Notes under the pieces: generated by a model | The model's database searches: none | What the model was told of the DNA's origin: nothing | The model's input: the letters and a program-made list of their open reading frames with translations, nothing else | In this document: in pieces, positions 27,301-47,516 of the stretch | Layout of the letters: every line of letters starts with the position of its first letter | How positions within the stretch are numbered: position 1 is the first letter of the stretch | Position numbers and translations under genes: made by a program | Assembly (NCBI GenBank): GCA_037903355.1 | Contig: JBAJFE010000039.1 | Location: forward strand, 124,001-188,000 | Source of the DNA: Trichuris trichiura | Taxonomy: Eukaryota > Nematoda > Enoplea > Trichinellida > Trichuridae | Length of the DNA: 64,000 nt | Direction of reading: 5' to 3'

Positions 27301-29325
27301 TTTAAAAGTATTCATGTCTTTTTCGAAAAGGTTCGCTTCAGTGGTACAGAAGTGCATATTTGGATTGGAACGTTTTCCTGTCCTGGAATAATTGAAAACA
27401 AATGACTTTTTAACGCCTGTTTTTGAATTTCAGCTCAATAAGCTATTTCCGAACTCTATATCTTTTCCTTTTTCTACATCACCATCACTTCAACCCCGAA
27501 TGCATTACGATGGTTCGCAACCCAAAAAATTTTCAGTCTCTTCCTTTTTAACCTAAACCTCTTTTCGCTTTTAATTAAATTAGTTCAGTTTCCAAATCAC
27601 CCTTCAGTTCCCCTCGCCATGTCCACTGATCCTCTAACTGGTGGAAAAGATCACTTTTCAGAGTTCCAGCATGACGAAAGACAACAAAGCGGACAATCCT
27701 CCTAGCCAGCCATATCAGAAAAAAACCCAGAGATCAGACGTACTTCAAGTCCGGTTTCGACCCCTACTCCACGTGACTTTAAACTTACTCCATCTTGACC
27801 CAGTACTAATCATCGCACATAGGTGTAGCTATTCTTATCGTTAACGAAGCACGAAAAGCTCCGGAAGCTTCGTATCCTTCCGTAATAAAAACATGCAAAT
27901 GCTTTAGGATAAAAATTTTTAGAAGATGCATTCTATTATTTGCAGGAACTGAACTGATTCTGACAAACTAGGCGAGCCGGAGTAATTATGAGGTTTTCAC
28001 GACGTGATTCAACGGAATCTAACGCGTCAATAAATACAGTTTTGCGCTGCATTTAGCAAGAATGTTCGTCCATTGGGATTGATGTCACTGAGCTTCCTAG
28101 TACTCGATGATGCCATGATTTTTTCTATGAATGCCACCGAGTAAAGTTCAAAGCGAAACAGTTTTTTCTTCATTTCTTCTTTGGGCTTTTACGTGCCAAC
28201 TTTTCTGTTGATTGATCTTTTTGTTCTGTTAATCCCACAGCTTGTTGTGTGCGCTTTCATGCTGTTTCATTTTGTTCTGCTAATCCCTCTTATATTGTCC
28301 CAACCGTTTATTTACCGCAAGAAGCAACACTTTGAGCACCCGATTAGATGCCTAGCCAAGTCGCAGGTTGCGACTGCTCGATCTACGATGCTGCGACGGA
28401 CTCCTTGCATTACCTCGCTGGGTAGATGGGCAAGAGTAAAGTAGGTAACTGTCAGAATGAGTAGGTTATCTATCAATTAACCAAGCTTCATTAATTTCAA
28501 TACTTTTGTCTCTACTGAACGTCGTATTATGTCGGATTAACAAGCTTCCTTAATTATTCAAATAAAAAACCCTGTTTCATGGCAAAGAATGCTGAGATGG
28601 AAGGTGCCGGAACATTGACAGTAATATTATGTCACTGCTGAAACATTTAAAGTCATAGTCATCGTCTTAGTGGGTTCCAAGGTTTGCAACGGACCATCGT
28701 TTTAACAGAATAGCTCTCTGTTCATTGTGACTATTGAATAGGAGGACAAACTTGAAGTCACTTGGGTTTTCTTGTGATCGCAATGGCTAGACTTGCTACT
28801 CCCTGTCTCAAAACAACAACGACCACGAGGATCAAGATCTGTGATGGAGTCTTACCTCAATAAGGACAACAGGAGTGAGGGGGGGGGCGAGGGAACGTGT
28901 ACCTGTCATACTAAACGCTTAGTTTCATATATTTTGGATCGGATTTACGGTGTTACATTGGAGTAGAATTCACGCAGCCGCCCCCGGTGAAAGCGCGACA
29001 TAAAATGACAGGGAAATCGATTAAACAGTTTTTGTAGACGAGGTTTAAGCAATAAAATTTGAACTATCTACTTCGGTTCCCTCGAGTTTTTTCCTATTTT
29101 CTTTTTTTCTCATTTTTTCTCTTTTTTCTCAACCACGTCGGTTGGTAATACGGATGAGCGCCTTACCAGCCAATCCTGCTGAAGGCAAGGAGATATTTTT
29201 CTTTGTGAAATTTGTTTGTTTATTCGTCGCACTGATGACAGCCCATGATTGGGAGCCGAAAGGTCTGCAAAAAATCTGTGAAGAAAAAACGGGAAATCTG
29301 TAATAAAAGAAAAAACTTCACAACT

Positions 29326-29580
29326 CATAATGAGAAAACTTTATTACGGATCGGTTCCCATTTATGTTTATAAAAGACTCCGGAGCTTTCGGGTCATTCG
29401 AGACCCGTCATCAGGGGTCTAAAGCTGTAAATTTACAACTTTAGACCGCTGATGACGGGTCTCGAATGACCCGAAAGCTCCGGAGTCTCTTATATACATA
29501 AACGGGAACCGATCCGTGATAAAGTTTTCTCATTATGAAAATAAATGGTCCCGTACCAAGACACCACGTTTTCAAACTTC
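29326..29580 (+). repeat. Large fold-back element, about 95-bp arms
   Basis: The left arm begins CATAATGAGAAAACTTTATT at 29326 and the right arm ends at 29537 as its near-perfect complement. The arms contain GACTCCGGAGCTTTCGGGTC and the core GATGACGGGTCTCGAATGAC. The end segment GGTCCCGTACCAAGACACCA follows at about 29550. This is the longest copy of the family and defines its parts. No open frame of note, so it is non-autonomous (MITE or fold-back type). Confidence 0.8.
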
Positions 29581-31070
29581 ACAGCTCTGTTTAAATTCGA
29601 GTTCGGAAGGATTTTTTTCTCAGGGCCTATCTTGGGATAGCGCAGCAGAATGACGTCTCGCTCGTTTAACACATATTTAGCCCACTTCTTTCGCAGCAGT
29701 AGTCAAAATTTTGTAAGCTGCTGCGTCCAGCACAGGTTTGTATTGACTGTATGATCAGGTTACAGCAGTTGAAGTTATAGAATGCTTTCTTGATTCGACC
29801 ATGCGAAAGAAAACTTTTTGGCCAAAAAAGTTGACCTCTTTATGGCCGTCATTTCTTGTCTTGGGTATAAATAGCAACTCTTCCTTTCCGGATCATCCCA
29901 CAGGATCCACGTTTTATCTTTAGCTAGAATGCGCCACTTGAAAGCTTTGTTCTTCGTTCTGGCACCATTGGAAAACAAATGATGACACCGTCCACCGTGG
30001 AAAAGTCAGGAAACAGGAGCGCCACCGAACCAATAGCTTTTCCCATCACAGTTAACAGACAATTCCTGTACGCAAAGTGTTTGTGCGGGTTCTCACAATG
30101 CGATGTCTACAAATGTTTATGTCCGCATTCTTGGGGCTTCATGAGCGTAGTTAGTTACGTCAATTTTTAAAGCCCTTTTCTTGGCAAATTTCTGCTGGCA
30201 TTATTCTGTCGCCTTAACGTAACCTGCTCTCTTATGATATAGGCCTTCATCATTTCAATGAAAAAGACAAGTATGAAAAAAAGATTTTTCAGAGACTCGA
30301 TAGTGGACCAAAGATTGAATGGACGAAACTGATTAAAATTCTTTCGTGATGTCAAGCTAACTGTTCGGTTCAGTTAGCTCACGTATCGGAGACCGAAGCG
30401 CTAGCGCACAGCACTTGTCTTTCTTGATTTACGTATGTAGCAAGGAGTACTTATTCTCATGTTTAACTTTTTCTCTCAGAAATTCTTTGCCATTTAGAGA
30501 ACACTATGACACCAGACACCGCCATAATTTTAGCAAGTTGTAGTTCAAGTAACAATGGCAATGCACTCTGAGTTAACCTTACGAAAAAGTGCAGCCAGTT
30601 TACAAATGACGTACAGGTACGCTTGCACAGGTAAGGATAAATGATGCTACGATGCAGTAAAGAGGCCACGAATCAGACCCTATGAAGCAGATTAATGAAT
30701 TAGCAAAGTGAAATAAACCTTAAAAACTACTGTAGACTATCATTTCTACTTTATGTGAAGATAAAGCAGAGATACGAATTCCTGACATTCAGAACCAACT
30801 ATGTAAACCAAAGAAAGCTTCAGCTTAGCCAGCGCGACAAAAGCCATTTACCTGTTAATAAGCTTCCATGTATGAACTGAGAGAAAGCAAAGGCTTCACC
30901 GACTAGGTGACTTATACGTAACTGTGTCTTCAACTTTTGAGCAAATAGCATGCTACTTTCGATTAGACGGTAACATTAACAAATACCACACGACAGCTAA
31001 GGTTAAAAGCTCACTTAAAGATAACAACTTGTTTAGAACTCAGCTTTACTTTTTATTGTTCGTATCAACG

Positions 31071-31140
31071 GGACAGTAGATCCGTAATAAAGACAGTTAA
31101 ACATGAAAACATATAGTCCCGTACCAAAACATCACAGCTT
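31071..31140 (+). repeat. End-segment copy of the fold-back family
   Basis: Contains GATCCGTAATAAAG followed by CATGAAAACATATAGTCCCG and TACCAAAACATCAC, matching the tail of the 29326 element but without an obvious long hairpin. Probably a truncated or solo end. Confidence 0.55.
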
Positions 31141-32153
31141 TACTTTTTGTCTTATCCTTTAATCTTTCTGCAAGCTTAACTAAATGTGATGAATGATAAG
31201 CATCCATACTCTTCGCAAAGAGGGAATGTAAAATGCAGTGTACAGGAGCGCACTGCTTTTAATGGTAGCGAAAATTATTGCCTAATCGTCGAATTCGAAT
31301 GGTGTTTCTTGCTAAGGGTGATGATAAAAACCTGTTCAATTCACACTCTCTTAGCAGCAACGACAGCTTTTTCATGAATGTATAAATTTACATAAACATT
31401 ACGTACCATTCCAGTTTGAGTAACTGTGTCATCATTGCTCATGTTTTCAGAATTCAAGAAATATCTACCAAGATTAGTAAACAATGTCATTAACTTGATT
31501 GTTAGAGCCTTTTAAGGTTCAAACAACACGGGGCACTCTTGCCGTCACAGCGCTAGCAGCAACGGTCGTCTGGGCAAAATGTGCGTCGTTATTGCACGCT
31601 TCCTAAGAATGAACATGTGCGGAGCGACCCGCAACCCTGTCCAAGCCACCATTTCCAGCGTAAACAGCGCATTGCCAATGAAAAGTCGATTGTGAGGTGC
31701 GCACACATGGCAGCACAATGCACAACTTTGCATGACTATCACTTCGTTCAAGTGTTTACCCAAAAATTGTGTGCGCTCCGTTTGTTAAAAATACGACAAT
31801 CTGCTGTGGTCACTAGTCGAGCAGACTTTACCAGCCGTTGACACTTAGGGCGCAAACAGGGGCCAAGCGCTTGTCAGCCGCCAGATCAGGAAGACCGTGA
31901 GCAAACACGCCAGCCACCATCCTGTCCGAGGAAAGGATCCAGTTTTTTATCATTCCAAAATGAAACAACAAAGGAAGACCTCTAGGTGATCTTTTCCTCT
32001 GTTAGACTCGATCATGAAAATCAACAGTCATTCCCTTGTCAGGGACGCTAATCGAATTGAAAACCCTTCGCACCAGCTGCGTGGTTCTATGCAAGAAACC
32101 GGAGGTGGTATCGACCTCGCTACAGTAAACGAAAATTTGGAAACGCTCATTGG

Positions 32154-39883
<7,730 letters not shown>

Positions 39884-40063
39884 CTGCTGACGTATAATAG
39901 AAGACTAATTCACAGCAATGGTACAAGCATTAATAGCTCCAAAAAACATTTTTTATTCTCCAAACGCCTACCGTATTCCAGCTATTAGTTTTTAGACTTA
40001 GTTCGGTTGGCTGAAAACTTGACATAATTAAATTTTTAACACTACTTTCCCTAGACTTTAAGT

Positions 40064-42439
40064 TCACAAGTACTTTTCAAACATTGCAACAGCATATTGC
40101 CGAAGAAGTTCGTCGGCAAAACTTTGCGACTTTGGATAGCGATTGCGCAGGAACCCCATGTGCCCACCTGCCTTCGTTAAAGCGATTGCTACATTGGGCA
40201 ACCCTTGAGCAACACCTGTCGGAACAGTATGCAGTGGCGCAAAACAGTCATCAGCCGCGTTCAAGCACAGAACTGGAACAGTAATGGTGTCCAACTTGCG
40301 TTCAATTGAAGCGTCCTCGTAGTATTCCAAGACGCATCCGTAGCCATTCATTGGCGCAGTGAAAAGAGTATCGAATTCACGAATTGACGAAGCACGCATG
40401 ATCCTTTCTACGTCAACAATGGATTTAAAAACATCCTGGTGGCTGTAAAGCAGCATAAGCTCACGGATTAGTCAATTCAACGCCACAACTGTTATCAATC
40501 TCTGCATACTTCCAAATATAGTCTGCAAAATTGCTTGGCGATTTAAACCTAACAGTCATAAGAAAACTACTTTGACTGCTCACAATAAAAATATGTGATG
40601 GAAAGAAATGTATTAGCATTGATACGTACGCAGCGCATCAGGCTGTGAAAAATAACGAACTTTACCCTTTGTTCATTAAATGCAGAGATGGGCACAACTA
40701 CACTTAACGCGTTAAACAATGACCAAAAGAACATTGCGTGCATTAGCGATACTGTGCACCTATCTTTAACAGCCAACAAGGATGCTGCTTCAACCGTCAG
40801 CAACGTCACTTCTTAAGTTCAGAGGCAATTTGCTCTTTGTCCATCCATTTTAACTTTCCATAGCGCAAAACATGAAACATACGAATATTGTTACGAAAAG
40901 TTGCGCCTTTGCAATAGAAGTATATTCAAAGGCAAGCAAAATAAAAAATTTCTGGACATTTTCGCTTATTTTTTCCGCTGAGACAGAGGATGAGGGAAAG
41001 CAGATTCAAAAGTCCAACTGTACTTTTTGCCTAAAGAAGCTTAATATTTTCAATCTTGCTTGACACGCCAGCTCATTACGTTTACAGATGGACAGCAACT
41101 TTAGCTTACATAATGACTAAGAAAGCGACAACTAAATGCATCTCTGTCAGTCTAAAAAATCGCTGTTTTGAAAATGAAAGCTTCCCTGCTTTTTATGAAT
41201 AGTCAAAAGGCCCAACTGCGACAAGCAACAATAAATCTCTAACTATTTGCTTCAGCATACATTCCTTTTGGGTGGTCGTTCGTAAAAGTCTGGAACTAGG
41301 AGCAGTGCGCAATGAAAAGTTAAAGCAGACGCTGTTTTGTTATATGAATTCACCGTTAATCTGTTAACAGCAGCTCGTACGTCTTTCCTTCCTTTAGTAT
41401 AACTAGCAAAAGAAGCACACCAAACCGTCTACTAACCGTTTAAGATAGCTACGCATGCGCATTGTAAGGTATCGATTGAAAATGCACCGATACCAGAACT
41501 TCTCCAAATTGTGCACACTCACTTGCGCATTGAATGGTGTACTTATGGACAACGCCGCGTGAACACGGCAATTTTCAGCCTTGCTTCTTGCTAAATATTG
41601 CACTATTAATGCGCTGAAATAAAACGTCTATTCTTCTTTTTGTTACGTTAAAAAATTGTTGTTCCTCACCCTCCTGAAGAATAGCCGACAATGAGGCGTT
41701 TTGCGTTTGGCGTTCTGTCTTCAATTCTCTGCAACGCTGCCTCCAGGTCGGCCGTTCTGGAGAAGCAGTATGCCTTTGGAGTCTGAGAAATGGTATAAGC
41801 GTTACGTGCAACGCATGCAAAGCGTATACCAACAATGGGGCATTAGCAAGACCTCTATTGTTAAACACCACGACGGCACAGCCAATAGGCAATAGAAGGT
41901 GAACAGCTCGAAGAACGTAGTTTTCGAAAGTAGAACCTAAATATGCGCTGCAACGATTATCGAATCTGTAAGTTTTTTAAAAACCTGTGTAACCAGGAAC
42001 GATTACAGCAATTCGAGACATAGATGTCGCTGAGCTCAATGGCGGAAACCAATCAAGAGCCAGTTGACCTCCGTCTTCTAATGGCAGCATGTCCCTGAAA
42101 AAAGCTAAGTTATTACCATGTATACTAATAGGAAACATAAGCAAAGGCTACCGTTCGTGAGCCAACAGAGGCGGCGTGCTTCCAAAATTCCCCACCAATG
42201 TCTGCATTGTGCCATGATAGCACCATTTCGGCGGTCGATAAACGCTCGTAAGAATAGGACAATGGTCAAACAAGACGCTTTTGAATCTGCCTTCGCCAAC
42301 ATACAAGACTGGCACCTGAAATACCAAGTATGGGTTAATTTACGAAATTATTAATAACGCCATATCCTACCCCGCATTTGTCCCTCAGTTTTATACAACG
42401 TTTCTTTTTCTGGTTGGCACTCACGTTCAGAGGTACCAT
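40064..42439 (-). CDS. ABHD3: ABHD1/ABHD3-family alpha/beta hydrolase
   Basis: Membrane-associated lipid hydrolase family; vertebrate ABHD3 cleaves phosphatidylcholines with medium-chain or oxidised acyl groups. Exons joined in phase include 42152-42315 (FDHCPILTSVYRPPKWCYH), 41985-42094 (LEDGGQLALDWF, IAVIVPGYTG), then AVVVFNNRGLANAPLL, TPKAYCFSRTADLEAAL, the nucleophile elbow GYSSGG (Ser at about 41670), ALSISTPFNAQ, an exon ending at 41437, and the terminal exon 40064-40442. The terminal exon holds SIREFDTLF, the acid site CLNAADDCFAP and the histidine site GGHMGFL. Elbow, Asp and His complete the triad. Introns are about 46-60 bp except one of about 1 kb (40443-41436). The start at 42439 (MVPLN) is tentative because it lacks the N-terminal membrane anchor of vertebrate ABHD3. 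The start lies about 120 bp after the VPS33B stop on the same strand. Confidence 0.9.
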
Positions 42440-42556
42440 ATGTTCATCCTTCGTTTGCCATATTGTAAGATTGTGTAACCAAAATTAAACCGAAATTAAA
42501 ACCGCTGCAGTTTTAAACCGCATTTGAACTACGCAGAGTTTAATGGAAGTTGAGCA

Positions 42557-44506
42557 TCAACAATTGGACATAGCCTCAAGCAGAGAGGCTTTCGAAATTA
42601 CGCTTGTAGCAGCTATTCGAATTTCGCACTTCCTCAGCTTTGCAATCAAGCGAAGTCCAGCTATTTCGGCCCGCGTTACACCGCCAAGGAAGACGACAAG
42701 AAAAACCTTACTGCGCTCAGACTTTGACTGAGCTACGAAGCGAGCTTGATTCAGCTCCTTGAAGTGAAAGAAGTTGGAAACAGTCCTTAGCGCCTGTTCG
42801 CCAGGTAAAACGTTCTGCAATATTTGCGTCACGATCTGGCAGGCTAAAGGAATGTAAGCTCCATTAAAGACATATGACGGGCATTCAGGGTTCCTGATAT
42901 CTACACTTTCCAGCGGTATAAGATTAAACTTTTCACACATTGACTGGAATGAGCTGGACATTGAAGGCCTTCGCATGAACCGAGAAGATAGAAGCGATGT
43001 AACTGAAGCAGACTCTTTGCAGATGAACAGTCTCATTTTGTTGAGGGCATAAAAAGCGCTCAGGTAATCGTACCCGTACGCTTGTAAAAACTCACGTTTC
43101 AATGTTGAATAATCTTTTTGCGGTAGCCCGCCTTGAGCAACAGACAAAAGACAAAGAAGCCCAAAGGTAACTGCCACAGGCAATCTTTGTGCCATGCAAT
43201 CTTGAATGAACTCTACGCTACGATGGTAGTCCAGTTTGCAAAGCATTCTGTGCTCCATTTCGAGCAGCCGCTCAAAGTCATACTGATTCTTCTCTTCAAC
43301 GATTGCCTGACAATACTGGCGGTAAGCTGAACCTTTTAGAAGCAGAATTGACATACCAACCTCTGAAAGACCAACGTGCAAATTCAAGCTTTGCTGCTGT
43401 TGCTTCAATCGCTTCAATGATCCTTTAACAAACTCCTTCAACTGACCGACGTCGAACTGATGTCTCTTGTCAAAGTCAGCTTGCAATGCTTCTGTCTGCT
43501 CCTTGAGGATACCAAATACGCGAGCAAAATGCTGGTCGCGAATAGAGGCATAAACAGGATCACTGCTATGGAGGAGCAGCCTACCAGGAGGAGAACCCTT
43601 GGAGCTTAGCTGCTTGGGAACGTTCAGGAAACCTGAATTGAGACCAAACTTGTCATCAAGCAGAGAATCGTAGGTCAGACAGGAAAGCAACACAGCCGCA
43701 GGGTCAACATCTCGATCAAAAAGAATGACGTGAGTGCAACAAGCATCCGTCAATCTGGAAAAGCCTAACTGCAAACCTATAGCTTCTATCAGATTAGCCA
43801 CAACAGTGGCAGATTTCCCCAAGCAAAAAAGCTGTCCAGGAAATGGACCAAACAATGACTGAAAGTGCCACAATGCCTGGGCAACCGTCTGGAACCAAAG
43901 GTTGGTATCGTCCACAAAGGTTGAGGAAAAATAGTCTGGTAGTTCTAGGCTCAGCAAATCGCTATCCAACGGTATGAAAGACCAATTGAACTCGTCAGTT
44001 TGCACTGCTCCGTAGGCGCCGTATCGCTCCAGCACAGTGTCGCATATAGCCAACTTTCTAGGAACGTATATTAATTGACCCTTAGCTGTCACTGTCATGG
44101 GCTCCTTTGCTGTTGGTAGTCTCGGTGCAAACATCTGTGCAACCCGATGGGTAAGACCGAGGTTGGGCCTTACAAGAAAAAGATGATGCAATCGATCATC
44201 GATCAAAGCCGTCGTGAATTCTTCCCAACGATATATTTTCACGACGCCATGTTGGCGCAGCACCTTTGCCCCGAGAATGCGGTCCAATGGTTTCATAAGT
44301 TCCGACTGAATGACCAGAACTTTGTCGCGATGATCGCACTCGAGAAGATGGATGAATTTGTCATGCGCAATCCGCTGCAGTATTTCAGGGTCAAAAGGAC
44401 GGTTTCCCATAAGGCTAAAAAGGTAATCGATGAAGCTTCGGTATTTGAACATTTGAAATCTAGCCACCCTTAAGTTATAAACACTCAGTAGTTTCTCAAG
44501 CAACAA
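42557..44506 (-). CDS. VPS33B: VPS33B, Sec1/Munc18-family vesicle fusion protein
   Basis: A 649-residue single-exon frame, close to the roughly 617 residues of human VPS33B. SM protein of the CHEVI-type complex that works with VIPAS39/VPS16B in endosomal recycling, lysosome-related organelle and apical trafficking. Motifs: an N-terminal PFDPEILQRIAHDKFIHLL; HVILFDRDVDPAAVLLSCLT followed by YDSLLDDKFGLNSGFL, the SM core that distinguishes the B from the A paralogue; then DQHFARVFGILKEQ, DVGQLKEFVKGSLKRLKQQQ, SLNLHVGLSE; and a C-terminal VFLGGVTRAEIAGLRLIAKL with SLLEAMSNC. No stop or frameshift interrupts it. The lack of introns contrasts with its intron-rich neighbours. The first ATG at 44506 gives MLLEKLLSVY; a start at the later Met of FQMFKY is also possible. 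Confidence 0.93.
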   Translation of the reverse strand: MLLEKLLSVYNLRVARFQMFKYRSFIDYLFSLMGNRPFDPEILQRIAHDKFIHLLECDHRDKVLVIQSELMKPLDRILGAKVLRQHGVVKIYRWEEFTTALIDDRLHHLFLVRPNLGLTHRVAQMFAPRLPTAKEPMTVTAKGQLIYVPRKLAICDTVLERYGAYGAVQTDEFNWSFIPLDSDLLSLELPDYFSSTFVDDTNLWFQTVAQALWHFQSLFGPFPGQLFCLGKSATVVANLIEAIGLQLGFSRLTDACCTHVILFDRDVDPAAVLLSCLTYDSLLDDKFGLNSGFLNVPKQLSSKGSPPGRLLLHSSDPVYASIRDQHFARVFGILKEQTEALQADFDKRHQFDVGQLKEFVKGSLKRLKQQQQSLNLHVGLSEVGMSILLLKGSAYRQYCQAIVEEKNQYDFERLLEMEHRMLCKLDYHRSVEFIQDCMAQRLPVAVTFGLLCLLSVAQGGLPQKDYSTLKREFLQAYGYDYLSAFYALNKMRLFICKESASVTSLLSSRFMRRPSMSSSFQSMCEKFNLIPLESVDIRNPECPSYVFNGAYIPLACQIVTQILQNVLPGEQALRTVSNFFHFKELNQARFVAQSKSERSKVFLVVFLGGVTRAEIAGLRLIAKLRKCEIRIAATSVISKASLLEAMSNC

Positions 44507-47500
44507 AGAACTTCATCTCTCGTTTCATAACCAGGCGGAATTCAAAAACAATGAGCAGAAAAACTTTATTAAGAACAATTTTCCCTTTTTTTCAAACTTT
44601 ACGAACGCGCCACAGGGAGCTTATGCAAGACTAGAGTCAACAATTCAAGAGCCGAACGAGCTGAAAGCGACCACGAAAAATTGAATAAAAATAATACAAC
44701 CTCCAAAGAAAAATACCACAGAACTAATAAAATAATCTAGCATAATTTAGCCTACCTTACAGTTACTTTTAATATAAAGCAGTAGTGCAAAAAATTAAAA
44801 ATGAAGACGATTTTCAACAGAAATTGTAAACAGCCAGCCTTAAAAAAGATTAAACATGAATAACAAAGACAAATTATTACAAACTCGATTACAATAAACG
44901 TTCAGAATTAAAACGCCGTTGTTTCAGTCACTTTAATCGACATTGCGCGTCGCTTGTGAAAGAGTAATGACAAGCTGACTGGAAGATACTTGAAAGTGAC
45001 ATTTTTTAACGAGAGAATGACGAGAAGCGTTTTTGAAAGCTTCGTATGTTCTTTACTCTCAATAAAACAGTTTGCTCTACAGAAAACTATTAAAAGGGAT
45101 ATACAAGAAAAGAAGACAAAAAGCAAGTAAAACAAGAACGGAATCTTCACTGCGAAAGCTTTACGTAAGTAAAGGATTCATCCAGAATTCATGAAGATCA
45201 AAGGTTTTGCAACGAACTGTTAAAAGGTATTCTAGCCGAGGTTATTCGGGAGACAAAAGCTTTATGCTTCCTTACTTCACTTACTGACATTTCACGCAAT
45301 AGACAAGTCGATCGCAATTTCAGTTATTATTTAAACACGTTTCGTTGGCGGAAAAGTGCGCTCACTAATGTATGCACAAAAATTTCGGGTTTATGCCAAA
45401 AATAATTCGAATTGTACTTTTATGCTCCTGTCATTACGCAAAACAAATGCAACATTCTAAAAGGCACTATACCTAGTGGTTACGTCCGTTATTCAACCGG
45501 TTGTATACTATCACAGTAACCTTAAACAAACTTAGGGAGCAACTAGTTAGAATGTGCCAAACCGCACTTCTTCCATTGTGTTGCTGAAGATGGTTTTTGA
45601 AGTTTTTGCTGGACACTTTCAGTTTCGCATAGTTTTTTGAATAGCGACCGTACTTTTTACAAAAATTTACGGTAGAGAAAGAGCATAGCTCACGCTTCAA
45701 CTAAATGACAGCTTCGGCCCATAAAGACCGTTTTTTCCTTTCCCTTCTCTTGTTGAAAATGCGACATTCTTTATAAACTTTATTCTCGACATTACAAGAT
45801 CTCAGTAATCTTAAGAAGACAAAAAACAAGAATGTTTCGATTTTCAGAAATAAACACGTTGGCTCTCCTGTTTTAGATTGGCAAGCCTTTACGCTCGCAA
45901 CCTTCTATGGACAGCTTTTCATCAGAGGCCAACTTGTAAAGAACTCTGTTCGATTCTATGAGCGCCGGACACCAGCCGCTCATATCCGATGATGGCTTAG
46001 CCTCGGCTGACCTTTATAGCTCCAAGAAATCCCTAATAAGTGCTGCTTTTTGGTTACAAGGGTAACAGAGTTTAAAAAATACCTCTATCAGCTTACTCCT
46101 ACGAAGAACACTACGCTTCCGCCTACGAGAATCTCCTGTTACTTTTACCGACCGCAGACAACTTAGGCTTAAACCAAAAAATACGCACTTCCTGGTGCCA
46201 ACTATAGTGTAGGCAACGTAAAGCGAAAATAAAAAATATAGACCTATTTGTCGCGCTTAACGTATGCAACCTAAGCCCAAATCAAAAACGTATTTCCCTG
46301 TCACGTATAATGCAGGAATTGCATAGCGTTGAGCAGCTGTCTGGGCGGAATTGTTCTTTCTTATAGGATCAGGTTTAGAAGGCGTGAGGGCACTATAAGT
46401 AACAGGACAGAATTATCGTGGATTAACGTTTAATTTAAGACGCAGCTGAAAAAAGCACCTTAACCTTAAATGGATAAATGAAGACTTGTTGATGCGAGCA
46501 ACAGCATCGTCGGTATTTTCACAACAGAGAACAGCAGTAGACAACGATCTTCCAGGTTAAGTTGTCAAGTACAGTAAGTTATGGACATGCAACCGAAAGA
46601 ACGCGGGACCCTCTCTTTTTCCGCCGCCTTCTTTTTGCTAATGGAGAAATAAGCTAGGTTCAAACTGCCGTTGTTTTGGTGAGTTCAAAGTCATTACAAA
46701 TCAAACTGTTCCGATAACGTAGGATAAGTTTGCACGCGATCAACATAAGCGTATTCAGCGAATAATTGGTACTTGATTATCGTTTGGTGCCATGATCGAA
46801 TGCTCTGCTTATAGGTTGAAAATTGACACTAGAAGGGCGTATGCAATGTTTTTTAAAACCAAGTCCGAAAATCTTTTGAAAGGCAAGGCAAACAAAATAA
46901 AAAGTAAAACCAGTCAGTGAAATGCATGCACACAGCATGAAGAAAACGCAACCTCCGGATACGAATCATTGAGGACGTGTAATGTTACAAATGTAACTGA
47001 TGTCTGACTGTTTATACTGTTCGAGCAAAACTATCTGCAGAGCGAACAAAAGCATGCATTAAGACTGACGTGTTTACTTACTGCATTCGGAATTGCTAAG
47101 AGTAAATCATTCAACCGAATGTTACTACAAACATACAAGCAGCTGGTTTTCCACGTTTGGCTCAATATCAGTAAGTAAATGCTTTAGTTCGGCACGATTT
47201 ACTATGAATATTTGCAGTCGGATTGAAGCATGGTTGCGATAGAAGAAATGAAAAACTTTCTCCTAAAATGTGAGCATCCAACTTCAGTTCACGCGATAAC
47301 AAGTTCTCATCTCAGCGTACGTCTTAATTGACCCTTTAGCGATGACCATGCTCACTAACCACTACCTTTTCTCCTTTGCAGTGCTTTAATGTCCTCTACA
47401 GAGGCGAAACCGCTCCGACAGGAAACGCAGTTCTAAGAGTGAAATGAGGCAGTCCAGTTTGCACCTATACAAGCCCTCTCTTTGCCTGCATTCTGTTAAT

Positions 47501-47516
47501 TGTATCAGATTGGTCC
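44507..47516. other. Divergent spacer between VPS33B and the FASTK-like gene
   Basis: Three kilobases of AT-rich DNA between two genes transcribed away from each other. Short open frames (for example 44908-45150 and 45473-45700, both minus) show no domain and read as low-complexity hydrophobic or basic strings. Promoters of both genes should lie at its ends. I see no repeat-family copy or RNA gene in it. Confidence 0.5.

Larger units (their letters stand above)
21308..32153. other. Divergent upstream region between the E93-like and PRDM14-like genes
   Basis: About 10.8 kb between the first resolved E93-like exon (minus) and the first resolved PRDM14-like exon (plus). The missing E93-like 5' exon should lie here. 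A candidate minus-strand stretch at about 22435-22680 reads DLSKKEQLWRSFPLVDQYL and ends at a CAG/GTGTGA donor, but its phase does not match the exon at 21307. Another at about 24440-24575 starts MEVCQVGRALAWKR. Composition is more GC-rich from 21 to 24.6 kb than further right. A 9-G run lies at 28879-28887. No gene beyond these is supported. Confidence 0.45.

Noticed and set aside
27600..27844. Small plus-strand frames starting MSTDPLTGGKDHF and MEKITFQSS as an early exon of the PRDM14-like gene
   Set aside because: No clear donor in phase and no homology; distance to 32154 is large.
31581..31841. Plus-strand 86-codon frame just upstream of the PRDM14-like gene
   Set aside because: No resemblance to PRDM14 N-termini and no donor linking it to 32154 in frame.
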